Below are positions 43,631 through 52,053 of a stretch of 64,000 bases of DNA, piece by piece. Where the stretch lies: positions 24,354 to 88,353 of the forward strand of contig JAZRVI010000050.1 in assembly GCA_045599035.1 (NCBI GenBank). The letters are read 5' to 3'. Origin of the DNA: CATZDY01 sp045599035 (GTDB lineage: Bacteria; Bacillota; Desulfotomaculia; Desulfotomaculales; Desulfocucumaceae). Both the position numbers and the translations under genes were made by a program. Below the pieces are notes generated by a model that was given only the letters and a program-made list of their open reading frames with translations, made no database searches and was not told the DNA's origin. How positions within the stretch are numbered: the stretch's first letter is position 1; each line of letters begins with the position of its first letter.

Positions 43631-44905
43631 TTAGGTCAAAGTCGCAAAAGCTTTGTGAGCCGCCCGGATAATTTCAGCCAAATCAGCTTCACTAAGAGCA
43701 GCCGAAATAAAGGCAGTTTCAAATTGAGAAGGAGCCAAATAAATGCCTTCCTCCAACATCTGCCGGAAATAAGCTGCATATTTTTGGGTATCGGATTTAA
43801 TAGCCGAATTATAGTCATAAACCGGTTCCGAGGTAAAGAAAGTGCAAAGCATGGAACCTACTTGATGGACAACTGCCGGACAATTAGCTTGGCTGGCCGC
43901 TTCCTGCAAACCCCTGGCTAATTTTTGAGCTTTAGCTTCCAATTGGGTATAAAAGCCTTCCTGCTGCAAAAGCTTCAAGGTGGCAATGCCAGCCGTCACC
44001 GCCAAAGGATTGCCCGATAAAGTTCCGGCCTGATAAACCGGCCCTTCCGGGGACATCAGGGACATGATTTCCTTTTTGCCCCCAAAAGCTCCAACCGGCA
44101 GACCGCCGCCAATGATTTTGCCCAGACAGGTTAAATCCGGATAAACTCCATAATAAGCCTGAGCTCCCCCATAGGCCACTCGGAAACCAGTGATTACTTC
44201 ATCAAAAATCAATAAAATGCCGTAACGCTGGGTCATTTCCCGCAAGCCGACCAGAAAGCCCGGCTTTGGCAAAACCATACCCATATTGCCCGCTATGGGT
44301 TCCACAATAATTGCCGCAATCTGACTGCCTTCCTTTTGCAGCAGGCTTTCCAGATAATCCAAATCATTGTAAGGAGCATTCAAAGTATCCTTGGCCAAAG
44401 CCTCCGGCACTCCGGGGCTGGTAGGTACACCTAAGGTTAAGGCTCCGGAACCGGCTTTAACCAAAAAGCTATCCGAATGGCCGTGATAGCAGCCTTCAAA
44501 TTTAACAATTTTATTTCGACCGGTATAAGCCCGAGCCAACCGAATTACGCTCATATCCGCTTCGGTTCCAGAGCTGACCAACCGCACCTGCTCAATGGAA
44601 GGCACTGCTTCCACGATCATCTGAGCCAATTCGGTTTCCAGTTCGGTTGGAGCCCCAAAGCTGGTGCCAATGCTCAGGCAATTTTGCAAAGCTGCCACCA
44701 CCTGAGGATGCAAATGTCCCAAAATCAGCGGCCCCCAGGAATTAACCAAATCAATATATTTCTTGCCTTCCAGATCGTAAAGATAAGCCCCTTCGCCCCG
44801 AGCAATAAACACCGGCTCCCGGTCTACCGCCTTAAAAGCCCGCACCGGACTGTTTACCCCACCGGGAATATATTTTTTCGCCAAAGCAAAAGCTTGTTTG
44901 TTCAT
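43631..44905 (-). CDS. hemL: Glutamate-1-semialdehyde 2,1-aminomutase
   Basis: 424 residues. PLP lysine in LGKIIGGGLPVGAFGG (K263), IFDEVITGFR at 233-242 and the start PGGVNSPVRAF at 14-24 are diagnostic. It makes 5-aminolevulinate from glutamate semialdehyde in the C5 pathway. It is last in the tetrapyrrole operon and overlaps ahbB by four bases. hemA and hemC/D are not in the window. Confidence 0.97.
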   Translation of the reverse strand: MNKQAFALAKKYIPGGVNSPVRAFKAVDREPVFIARGEGAYLYDLEGKKYIDLVNSWGPLILGHLHPQVVAALQNCLSIGTSFGAPTELETELAQMIVEAVPSIEQVRLVSSGTEADMSVIRLARAYTGRNKIVKFEGCYHGHSDSFLVKAGSGALTLGVPTSPGVPEALAKDTLNAPYNDLDYLESLLQKEGSQIAAIIVEPIAGNMGMVLPKPGFLVGLREMTQRYGILLIFDEVITGFRVAYGGAQAYYGVYPDLTCLGKIIGGGLPVGAFGGKKEIMSLMSPEGPVYQAGTLSGNPLAVTAGIATLKLLQQEGFYTQLEAKAQKLARGLQEAASQANCPAVVHQVGSMLCTFFTSEPVYDYNSAIKSDTQKYAAYFRQMLEEGIYLAPSQFETAFISAALSEADLAEIIRAAHKAFATLT

Positions 44906-45384
44906 TTTTCCACTTCTTCCACAAAATATTTCATACTGGTTTTTTTCAACTCCCGGGTGCTAAAAATCATTTGATAGTTAGTTATCCCAATACTTTGAGC
45001 AATTCGCTCAGCGGTTTCCCGACATTCCTGGGCAGTCTGCCCATGCACCACAGAATAAAGCTGATACGGCCATTTGGCATGGGATTTTCTCTGATAGCAA
45101 TGAGTTATTTCCGGACAATCCGCCAGCTTTTGGCCAACTTCTGCTACTTGTTCAGGCTCCACCTGCCAAACCACCATAGCATTGGCCACAAAACCAATTT
45201 TTTGATGCCGAATGGTGGCTCCAAAGCGGCGGATAACTCCTCGCTCAATTAGATCCCGCACCATTTGCAAAACCTGATCTTCTCTGATTCCCAGCCTTTC
45301 CGCAATTGCAGCAAAGGGTCGGGCAACCAAAGGCAAGCCTTCCTGTAATTCCCTGGTAATCTGGATTTCCAGCTCACTTAACAT
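44902..45384 (-). CDS. ahbB: Siroheme decarboxylase subunit AhbB
   Basis: 160 residues of the Lrp/AsnC-like siroheme decarboxylase family: an N-terminal helix-turn-helix-like domain (about 1-60, GIREDQVLQMVRDLIERG) and a C-terminal beta-alpha-beta domain with RRFGATIRHQKIGF and CYQR near 103. The conserved histidines of AhbB that act on siroheme are present (IRHQKIG, THCYQR). With AhbA it removes two carboxylates to give 12,18-didecarboxysiroheme. Overlaps ahbA by seven bases. Confidence 0.92.
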   Translation of the reverse strand: MLSELEIQITRELQEGLPLVARPFAAIAERLGIREDQVLQMVRDLIERGVIRRFGATIRHQKIGFVANAMVVWQVEPEQVAEVGQKLADCPEITHCYQRKSHAKWPYQLYSVVHGQTAQECRETAERIAQSIGITNYQMIFSTRELKKTSMKYFVEEVEK

Positions 45385-45869
45385 TTTGCATCCAACCCCT
45401 GTTCCGCTAAAGCAAAATTAACCTTAATCTTAAAGATCCGTTCCGCCGGCAACTCCAAAATTTCCTCAATTCCACTGTCCTGCTTAATTTGTTCTAAAAT
45501 CCGGTTGATTGCCTCCACTCCGGAAGCCAACAGGGTAAACCACATATTATAAACATTTTCTCTTAAATAATTATGGGTTACCCCAGAATAGCGATTGACA
45601 ATAGCCGCTACCTCTTCCAGGCGTTCCTCCGGTACCTGCATGGCACACAAGGTTCCGCTATAGCCAATTTTGCGGGAATCAAACACCGCTCCCAGCCGAC
45701 GAATAATTCGCCAATCCTGCAATTTTTGCAGCCGTTCCATTACCTCGGCTTCCGTAATACCCAACTTTTCGCCCAGCTCCAAATAGGGACGAACCACTAC
45801 TGGCAATTGAGACTGCACCAGATTTAATAATTTGCGATCTATTTCATCCAAGTCAATTGGAGGTTTCAT
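45378..45869 (-). CDS. ahbA: Siroheme decarboxylase subunit AhbA
   Basis: 163 residues from the ATG at 45869, which gives the usual DEIDRKLLNLVQ start; a longer reading to 46100 would lie inside the radical SAM gene. Same Lrp-like fold as AhbB: GITEAEVMERLQKL, IRRLGAVFDSRKIGY, HNYLREN. It overlaps the upstream radical SAM gene by 17 bases and ahbB by seven, so the three are translated together. The pair was formerly named NirD/NirL. Confidence 0.92.
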   Translation of the reverse strand: MKPPIDLDEIDRKLLNLVQSQLPVVVRPYLELGEKLGITEAEVMERLQKLQDWRIIRRLGAVFDSRKIGYSGTLCAMQVPEERLEEVAAIVNRYSGVTHNYLRENVYNMWFTLLASGVEAINRILEQIKQDSGIEEILELPAERIFKIKVNFALAEQGLDAKC

Positions 45870-46863
45870 TGTTTTTATTTTTCTCCATTCGATATAAACA
45901 CCAGGGTTCTTCCGCCATATAATCCCCGTGATAATAGTAGGCTCTGGCTCGGCAGCCGCCACAAATCCCCTGATACTGACATTCACCACAGCCCCCGGAC
46001 AGCTTGCCCTGCCGCAGCCGCTGCAAAACCGGACTGTTTTGCCAGATATCCTTAAAAGACTGTTCCTTGACTTGCCCGGCTTCAATTTCCAAATAAGCAC
46101 AAGGCTGCACCTTGCCCACCGGGTTAATAATACAATAGGAGGTTCCAGCCAAACAGCCTTTTGTAAAGCGGGTTTTCAGACCCATTTGCTGGGCAATTCG
46201 CATAAATTGCGGGGCACAGGTGGGTTTCAGCTCAATATCCACTTCCTGCTGCTTCTGCATAATCCGCCGCAGTAAAGCCTCATAGCGATCTGCCTTGAGG
46301 GATTCCTGGGCAATATCAACCGCCCGTCCGGTCGGAACCAGAAAAAAGATATGATGTCCCCTGGCTCCCAAATCTACCGCCAAATCAGTTAATTCTTCAA
46401 TTTGTTCATAATTCCAATCCATAACCGTGGTGTGAAGCTGAAAGGGCAAGCCAACCTCCCGGCAATGCTTGATTCCGGCCAAAGCCGCCAGCCAACTGCC
46501 ATCCACTCCCCGAAAGCGATCATGATCCTGGGGATAGGGGCTGTCCATACTGATTCCGGCAGCCATTAAGCCCGCTTTCTTCAGCCTTTTGGCCATTTCA
46601 GCCGAAAGCAAAGTACCATTGCTGCCCAAAACCGGCCGCAAGCCCTGAGCCTTGGCAAAAGCAATCAATTCCTCAATATCCGGCCGCATTAACGGCTCTC
46701 CGCCGCTGAAAATCATAATCTTGAAACCGGCTTCCGCAATTTGGCAAATCATTTGCTTGGCCTGCTCCGTGCTTAATTCATCCTCCGCCCGGTTGCCGGC
46801 ATCCCTATAGCAATGCCGACATTTTAAATTGCAGGCATTAGTTGTATTCCAGGAAACGATCAT
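45853..46863 (-). CDS. nirJ2: Radical SAM heme-synthesis protein of the NirJ2/AhbC type
   Basis: 336 residues. Radical SAM cluster CNLKCRHC (11-18), the SGGEP motif (about 53-57), and a C-terminal SPASM-like cysteine set (CGECQYQGICGGC near 295-307). Proteins of this group act on didecarboxysiroheme, removing acetate side chains (AhbC) in the siroheme-to-heme route; Clostridia often carry NirJ1 and NirJ2. Which of the AhbC/AhbD steps this catalyses is inferred. Only one copy is in the window, so the partner must be elsewhere. Confidence 0.9.
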   Translation of the reverse strand: MIVSWNTTNACNLKCRHCYRDAGNRAEDELSTEQAKQMICQIAEAGFKIMIFSGGEPLMRPDIEELIAFAKAQGLRPVLGSNGTLLSAEMAKRLKKAGLMAAGISMDSPYPQDHDRFRGVDGSWLAALAGIKHCREVGLPFQLHTTVMDWNYEQIEELTDLAVDLGARGHHIFFLVPTGRAVDIAQESLKADRYEALLRRIMQKQQEVDIELKPTCAPQFMRIAQQMGLKTRFTKGCLAGTSYCIINPVGKVQPCAYLEIEAGQVKEQSFKDIWQNSPVLQRLRQGKLSGGCGECQYQGICGGCRARAYYYHGDYMAEEPWCLYRMEKNKNNETSN

Positions 46864-46876
46864 AAGCCCACCTCTT

Positions 46877-47854
46877 TCAAAGCTTTTGCAGCCAACCCGC
46901 TACTTCTTTGGCATGATAGGTTATAATTAAATCTGCTCCGGCTCTTTTCATTCCGATTAAGCTTTCCAAAACAATTCTTTTTTCATCTACCCAGCCATTT
47001 TGTGCCGCAGCCTTAACCATAGAATATTCTCCGCTGACATTATAAACTGCCAATGGATAGGGGAATAAATCTTTAATTTTCCGCACTACATCCAAATAAG
47101 CCAGAGCCGGTTTAACCATTAAAATATCGGCTCCTTCCTCAATATCCAATTCAGTTTCCCGAATGGCTTCCAGGACATTGGCCGGATCCATTTGATAAGC
47201 CTTGCGGTCTCCAAATTGAGGGGCAGAATCCGCTGCTTCTCGAAACGGCCCATAATAAGCTGAAGCATATTTAACTGAATAAGCCATAATTGGGGTATTT
47301 AGATAACCATTTTGATCCAAGGTCTGGCGAATGGCTCCGACTCTTCCGTCCATCATATCACTAGGAGCCACCATATCCGCCCCGGCTTGAGCGTGTGATA
47401 AGGCGGTCTTGGCCAGCAGCTCCAGAGAAGGATCATTTAAGACCTGCCCTTTTTCCACTATTCCGCAGTGACCATGGTCAGTATATTCACATAAACAAAC
47501 ATCGGTAATTAAATATAAATCCGGAACCGCCTGTTTAAGAGCCTGCAAAGCCCTTTGCACAATACCTTCCGGATTATAGGCTTCCGAGCCAACAGCATCC
47601 TTATGCGAAGGCAGACCAAACAAAAGCAAAGCTGGAATCCCCAAAGCCCTGACTTCTCTGGCTTCTTCTATTAAGGTATCTATCGAAAATTGAAAAATGC
47701 CCGGCATGGAAGGAATTGACTGCTTTAAATTCTGGCCTTCCGCCACAAAAACCGGGTAAATCAAATCTTCTACTGCCAAAGTATTTTCTCGCACCATCTT
47801 CCGCAGAACTTCCCCCTGACGCAAACGCCGAGGACGCATGGTTGAAAATCCCAT
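46877..47854 (-). CDS. hemB: Porphobilinogen synthase (5-aminolevulinate dehydratase)
   Basis: 325 residues. The cysteine-type zinc site CLCEYTDHGHC (C120, C122, C130), and the two active-site lysines in YSVKYASAYYGPF (K195) and MVKPALAYLD (near 248) are present. It condenses two 5-aminolevulinates. The start follows GGAGGAG. It lies three bases after fumB, which ties fumarase and heme synthesis in one transcript. Confidence 0.97.
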   Translation of the reverse strand: MGFSTMRPRRLRQGEVLRKMVRENTLAVEDLIYPVFVAEGQNLKQSIPSMPGIFQFSIDTLIEEAREVRALGIPALLLFGLPSHKDAVGSEAYNPEGIVQRALQALKQAVPDLYLITDVCLCEYTDHGHCGIVEKGQVLNDPSLELLAKTALSHAQAGADMVAPSDMMDGRVGAIRQTLDQNGYLNTPIMAYSVKYASAYYGPFREAADSAPQFGDRKAYQMDPANVLEAIRETELDIEEGADILMVKPALAYLDVVRKIKDLFPYPLAVYNVSGEYSMVKAAAQNGWVDEKRIVLESLIGMKRAGADLIITYHAKEVAGWLQKL

Positions 47855-47857
47855 AAG

Positions 47858-48412
47858 CTACTCCTCCTGTTTAATTTCCCAAAGCCTGCGGCCTTGTTCA
47901 TATAAATCATTTCCGGCCAAATCATTGATGACAATAGCCGGAAAATTTTCGACTTCCAAACGGTGTATGGCTTCGGTACCCAGCTCCGGATAGGCAATAA
48001 CCTCACACTTTTTAATCCGTTGAGCAATTAATGCCGCCGCTCCGCCAACTGCGGCCAGATAAACCGCTCCATGCTGAAGCATGGCTTTTTTGACTTCCGG
48101 AGAACGCTTGCCTTTGCCAATCATTACTTTCAGCCCCTGAGCCAAAAGATCCGGAGTATAGGCATCCATTCGGCCAGCCGTTGTCGGCCCCGCTGATCCA
48201 ATGGCCTGACCCGGCCGAGCCGGAGCCGGCCCCACATAATAAATAATTTGCCCCTGCAAATCCAGCGGAAGCTTTTCCCCCTTGGCCAAAAGCTCACTTA
48301 GCTTTTGATGGGCAGCATCCCGTCCGGTATAAATAACTCCATTAAGCAAAACCTTTTGCCCGGCCTTCAATTCCCGTAAAACTTCTTCCTGACAGGGAGC
48401 AGTTAAGAGCAT
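47858..48412 (-). CDS. fumB: Fumarate hydratase class I, beta subunit
   Basis: 184 residues from the ATG at 48412, after GAGGTGAGGG; a GTG nine bases earlier is also in frame. LLNGVIYTGRDAAH (about 24-37) and IGSAGPTTAGRMD (about 71-83) are the class I fumarase/tartrate dehydratase beta signatures. With the alpha subunit it forms the 4Fe-4S hydratase that interconverts fumarate and malate. Tartrate dehydratase is possible but less likely in this context. Confidence 0.92.
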   Translation of the reverse strand: MLLTAPCQEEVLRELKAGQKVLLNGVIYTGRDAAHQKLSELLAKGEKLPLDLQGQIIYYVGPAPARPGQAIGSAGPTTAGRMDAYTPDLLAQGLKVMIGKGKRSPEVKKAMLQHGAVYLAAVGGAAALIAQRIKKCEVIAYPELGTEAIHRLEVENFPAIVINDLAGNDLYEQGRRLWEIKQEE

Positions 48413-48422
48413 CGCCCTCACC

Positions 48423-49259
48423 TCATAAAATAATTTCTTTGTGTCTGGCTACATGGCAATTTAAGTTGACAGCCACCGGCAGGCTGGCAATATGACAGGG
48501 ATAAGTTTCCACCGCCACCGACCAGGCCGTAACCCGACCCCCCAAACCCTGGGGTCCAATGCCCAAAGCGTTGATTTTTTGCAGTAATTCTTCTTCCAAG
48601 GCAGCATTTTGAGGGTCAGAAGACCTTTGACCAATTGGCCGCAGCAAGGCTTTTTTGGCCAAAAGAGGAGCCTTTTCCAAGTTGCCGCCAATTCCCACTC
48701 CCACCACCAGAGGAGGACAGGAACTGGCTCCAGCAGCTTCTACCGTTTGCAGCACAAATTGTTTAATTCCAGCCACTCCTTCGGAGGGTTGAAGCATTTT
48801 AACTGCACTTTTATTCTCGCTGCCCCCGCCTTTGGGAGCTACCCTGATTGTAAGCTGCTGGCCGGGAACAATTTCGGTATGAATTACCGCCGGGGTATTG
48901 TCCCCGGTATTAATCCTTTTCAAAGGATGAGCTACTATGGATTTTCGCAGGTTTTGATAGCCCTGCCGAACCCCTTCTTGAACCGCCTGGTTTAAATCGC
49001 CGCCTTCAATATGCAAATCCTGGCCTATTTCCAAAAAGATCACGGTCAAACCAGTATCCTGACAAACCGGCATTTGTTGTGCAGCGGCAATTTGACAGTT
49101 TTCCACAAGCTGGCCTAAAATTTCCTGGCCAATGACCGATTCTTCAGTTAATTGGGATTTGTGCAAAGCCTCCTTTACATCTTCACCCAAATAATAATTG
49201 GCTTCCCGGCACAAACGGGCAATTGCCGCTGTAATTTCTTTTGCTTCAATGCTTCTGAT
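48423..49259 (-). CDS. fumA: Fumarate hydratase class I, alpha subunit (probable ATC start)
   Basis: About 278 residues if translation begins at ATC (49259). GGAGGCGG sits five bases upstream, and the residues that follow (RSIEAKEITAAIARLC) match the N-terminal helix of the family exactly in register. The first ordinary start in frame is TTG at 49214, which has no ribosome site and would remove 15 conserved residues. Cluster cysteines are in PVCQDTG, SSCPPLV and ETYPCHI. It overlaps the cbiX end by 14 bases. Confidence 0.9.
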   Translation of the reverse strand: MRSIEAKEITAAIARLCREANYYLGEDVKEALHKSQLTEESVIGQEILGQLVENCQIAAAQQMPVCQDTGLTVIFLEIGQDLHIEGGDLNQAVQEGVRQGYQNLRKSIVAHPLKRINTGDNTPAVIHTEIVPGQQLTIRVAPKGGGSENKSAVKMLQPSEGVAGIKQFVLQTVEAAGASSCPPLVVGVGIGGNLEKAPLLAKKALLRPIGQRSSDPQNAALEEELLQKINALGIGPQGLGGRVTAWSVAVETYPCHIASLPVAVNLNCHVARHKEIIL

Positions 49260-49638
49260 TTTTACCGCCTCCGATTTCCAATTCCTGCCATCTATCCCAT
49301 AAAATTTCCGCTATGCGGGCATCCGTTCCCAAAGGCTCCGCCAATTTGATTTCCAGGCCGGGATAAAGCTTTTGAGTTTGACTTACAATAGCCGGAATAT
49401 GCTCCAAAACATGCTTACCCAAAAGCAAAAACAGGGGCAAAACCAGAATTTTTTGCACTCCCTGTTCAGCCATAGCCTGCAAAGCCTGACTTAAATTCGG
49501 CTGATTAAATTCCAAAAAGGCTCCCCGAATCAAAGCTTCCGGTTTTTTGGCCTGCAAAAAAAATAAAACCTGTTCCAGCATGGCCTGAGCTTCCAAATTG
49601 CGGCTGCCGTGACTTAACACAATAACTCCTTCTGGCAC
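49246..49638 (-). CDS. cbiX: CbiX/SirB-type sirohydrochlorin chelatase
   Basis: 130 residues, the short single-domain form. SHGSR (9-13) and GKHVLEHIP (about 74-82) hold the metal-binding histidines. It inserts Co or Fe into sirohydrochlorin. Because the operon continues with siroheme decarboxylases, ferrochelation to siroheme is the likely role. It begins with GTG after GGGGGAAAAG. First gene of the tetrapyrrole operon, after a short hairpin that ends dnaC. Confidence 0.88.
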   Translation of the reverse strand: MPEGVIVLSHGSRNLEAQAMLEQVLFFLQAKKPEALIRGAFLEFNQPNLSQALQAMAEQGVQKILVLPLFLLLGKHVLEHIPAIVSQTQKLYPGLEIKLAEPLGTDARIAEILWDRWQELEIGGGKNQKH

Positions 49639-49654
49639 TTTCTTTTCCCCCAGA

Positions 49655-49678
49655 AAATAAAAACAGGCATTGCCTGAC
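49655..49678 (-). terminator. Weak terminator after the helicase-loader gene
   Basis: CAGGC-AAT-GCCTG (49676-49664 on the minus strand) followed by TTTTTATTTT. The stem is only five pairs, so partial readthrough into cbiX is possible. Confidence 0.5.
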
Positions 49679-50401
49679 TTATTGATTTTTGGCCTGATAT
49701 TTTTGCACTACTCGAATATCAACGGCATTTAAACGGCAGGGCTTGCATAACTGAGCCAAACGGGAAGTAATTCGGCTTTCCAGATAGTTTTCCAGCTCCT
49801 TTAATTCGCTGTTACTGGTAACCACCGTGGGAAGCTGATAATTAAGCCGATAATTAATCAGAGAATAAAGCTTGTTCTTAACCCATTCCGTATAATTATG
49901 CACTCCCAAATCATCCAAAATTAAAACCCGGCTTTTTTTTATTTGCTCCACTATATCCTGCTCGGATGTTTCCCGGCTGGCATAGCTGGAACGCATATCA
50001 TCCAGCAGATCCGGAACTACCACAAATTTTACCGGACAATTATTGTGCAGCAGATAATTGGCAATACAGCCGCTTAAAAAGGTTTTGCCGCTGCCCACCC
50101 CTCCGGTAATCAGCAAGCCCTCCGCCCGCTGAGGTTCTTTCAAACATTGCTTCGCAAATTCCCAGGCAGCCTGATAAGCAATCTGAGCCGCTCTTTGATA
50201 GGTATAACCGCTTTCTTCATCTATTTCAGTTTTAGAATAAAAACTATAGTTAAATTTTTTAAAGCAATAATCCTGCATAATAGGCGGCAGGCCGGATTGA
50301 GCAAGCAGGTCAGCCTGTTTTTTTTTCCGCCGACAATCACAAATAATGGCCTGATTGCCCCGCAAGATAATGCCTTTATCTTGGCATCGGGTACAAAACA
50401 T
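49679..50401 (-). CDS. dnaC: DnaC/DnaI-type replicative helicase loader
   Basis: 240 residues. N-terminal zinc knuckle (C3, C6, C21, C23), then an AAA+ domain with P-loop GGVGSGKT (100-107) and Walker B LILDDLGVH (about 155-163), and an arginine-finger-like SRITSRL. It loads DnaB on DNA with DnaD and PriA. It is 14 bases after dnaD. Symbol usage varies (dnaI in Bacillus). Confidence 0.9.
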   Translation of the reverse strand: MFCTRCQDKGIILRGNQAIICDCRRKKKQADLLAQSGLPPIMQDYCFKKFNYSFYSKTEIDEESGYTYQRAAQIAYQAAWEFAKQCLKEPQRAEGLLITGGVGSGKTFLSGCIANYLLHNNCPVKFVVVPDLLDDMRSSYASRETSEQDIVEQIKKSRVLILDDLGVHNYTEWVKNKLYSLINYRLNYQLPTVVTSNSELKELENYLESRITSRLAQLCKPCRLNAVDIRVVQKYQAKNQ

Positions 50402-50415
50402 AAAAAATCCTTTCC

Positions 50416-51231
50416 TTAATTAATATACAAGGATTGAAGCATTTTAATTCTTTCTGCTTTTTCCCTGCTTTTTTTATCTTCCTGTGAATTGCAAGCTTCT
50501 GTTTTAACCGGTTTGGAGCTTTTATTGCCCCGAAAAGCAAACAGCCTGTTTTCTTCCTGTTTTTCCCGATATTGCCGATCATGTTCTTCTATCTCCGCTA
50601 TGGTTCTAAAACCATGCTTTTGCCAATCCAGAATAATGCTGTCAATATATCTAAAGTTTTTGGTTCCAGCCAGACTGGCACGGTTTAAAGCTTCTTCTAC
50701 CAAAACTACACCCACTTGTTCCACCCATTTGCCCACTCGTTCTATTTCGTTGGGAGTCAAAGCCCGCATTAATTCCTGCTGAAAATGCTTGTACAAAGCA
50801 GTCAGACTGCCTTCCTGACTTTCGTACTTTTGAGTGTCCAGCACTTGATTTTCCTGCTCAATGCGATCCAAAACCCAGTATTCCGCCAGCACATCCAGCA
50901 GGCTTTCAAAATTATAGCTGGGCTGGGTCTGGTTTTCCGTGCGGTTATACACAATTTTAAGCAGGTTTTTCTGTTGCAAAAGCTTCAGGCTATTTGCTAT
51001 TTCCGCTGGTTTTTGGTGGAGAAATTCGCTTAATTCTTCCGGAGAGGGGTAAAGTTTTTTTTCTTCCTGAACAAAACGAAAAAGCTGAATTAACAAAATT
51101 AATTCCCCATCATTCAAGGGAATTTTCTTATAATATTTTAATAATAAATTAGGCACACAGGTTATCCCTGAAAGCATAAAATCCGCCGCAAAAGCTGACA
51201 AAATAGAACAATCTCGATTACTAAAACTCAT
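50416..51231 (-). CDS. dnaD: DnaD-domain replication initiation protein
   Basis: 271 residues. An N-terminal winged-helix region (about 1-110) and a DnaD-like domain 2 (about 140-215) ending in the characteristic YIDSIILDWQKHG (about 197-209). DnaD remodels DNA during primosome assembly and is restricted to Firmicutes. The charged C-terminal tail (about 216-271) is lineage-specific. It starts after GAGGTGG, 15 bases from the isochorismatase-like gene. Confidence 0.9.
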   Translation of the reverse strand: MSFSNRDCSILSAFAADFMLSGITCVPNLLLKYYKKIPLNDGELILLIQLFRFVQEEKKLYPSPEELSEFLHQKPAEIANSLKLLQQKNLLKIVYNRTENQTQPSYNFESLLDVLAEYWVLDRIEQENQVLDTQKYESQEGSLTALYKHFQQELMRALTPNEIERVGKWVEQVGVVLVEEALNRASLAGTKNFRYIDSIILDWQKHGFRTIAEIEEHDRQYREKQEENRLFAFRGNKSSKPVKTEACNSQEDKKSREKAERIKMLQSLYIN

Positions 51232-51246
51232 AAACCCACCTCTGAC

Positions 51247-51780
51247 TTAGACCAATTCTGCTCCCATTAAGGTTTCCATTTGATTCAAAGCCCAGCGGTG
51301 GGCATTGGGATCAAAGGAAGCCACTCCCTCCCGGAAAATGCGAACCTGATAATTGCGGTTGCGTAACTCTCCGACCGTGTGCATGATACAAATATTGGTA
51401 CACACTCCCACGACATCTATTTTGGAAGGACGCAGATCTTTCAAAATATTATTCAAATCCGTTCTAAAAAATCCATTGTTGCTGCTCTTGGGTACTTTGA
51501 TGCAAAAGGAATATTCTCCAATCAAATCTTCGACTTCCTGAATTATTCTGGCTCCATCGGTGCCAAACACGCAATGCCGAGGTAATTGACGAAACTCCAG
51601 ATCCTGGGGATCGTGAGCATCATTCAAAAAAATAATCGGAAGTCCGGATTCCATAAATTCTTCGATTTTCTTCAATACAAAGGGGACAATTGCCCGAGCT
51701 GTCTGTCCACAATCAAAGGCTCCGCCCTGTCGAATGTAATCATTCAACATATCTACCACCAACAATAACTCCTGACCCAA
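51247..51780 (-). CDS. Isochorismatase-family cysteine hydrolase (nicotinamidase-like)
   Basis: 177 residues from a TTG at 51780, with GGGGTGA upstream. The promoter at 51799-51827 rules out the longer open frame to 51933. The Asp-Lys-Cys triad is D10 (VVDMLND), K98 (KVPKSS) and C131 (GVCTNIC). Metal ligands D54/H56 in NDAHD and H69 fit a nicotinamidase. Converting nicotinamide to nicotinate would feed NAD and then NadK, but substrate is not proven. Confidence 0.85.
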   Translation of the reverse strand: MGQELLLVVDMLNDYIRQGGAFDCGQTARAIVPFVLKKIEEFMESGLPIIFLNDAHDPQDLEFRQLPRHCVFGTDGARIIQEVEDLIGEYSFCIKVPKSSNNGFFRTDLNNILKDLRPSKIDVVGVCTNICIMHTVGELRNRNYQVRIFREGVASFDPNAHRWALNQMETLMGAELV

Positions 51781-51798
51781 AATCTTCACCCCGTCTAA

Positions 51799-51827
51799 AC
51801 TATAATAAATCGAACTTTTCCTGTCAA
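51799..51827 (-). promoter_or_regulatory. Consensus sigma-A promoter
   Basis: TTGACA (51827-51822), a 17-base spacer and TATAGT (51804-51799) on the minus strand. It drives the isochorismatase-like gene and probably dnaD-dnaC behind it. The leader is only about 12 bases. Confidence 0.85.
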
Positions 51828-52053
51828 GGCTCCATCTTTTTCCATAATTATTTCCAGACTCACTCTCTAAATTATAAACAAAGAGAAGAAATTTTTCCAG
51901 TCCCTTCTTGGCGAATCCGGGATTTTTTTTCAAGGGAAAAAAGGTAAATTCTGACCCCAGATCTGACTTATCCAGATTTTGCTACTAAATACGAGGCTTT
52001 ACAACCAAACTGTTTAACCTGGCAGTTTGTTTCACAAAGTCCATCCGATTTCT

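Noticed and set aside
47858..49259. L-tartrate dehydratase instead of fumarase
   Set aside because: The two families share folds and motifs; no tartrate transport or regulator genes adjoin, and the heme-operon context favours fumarase. Not strictly excluded.
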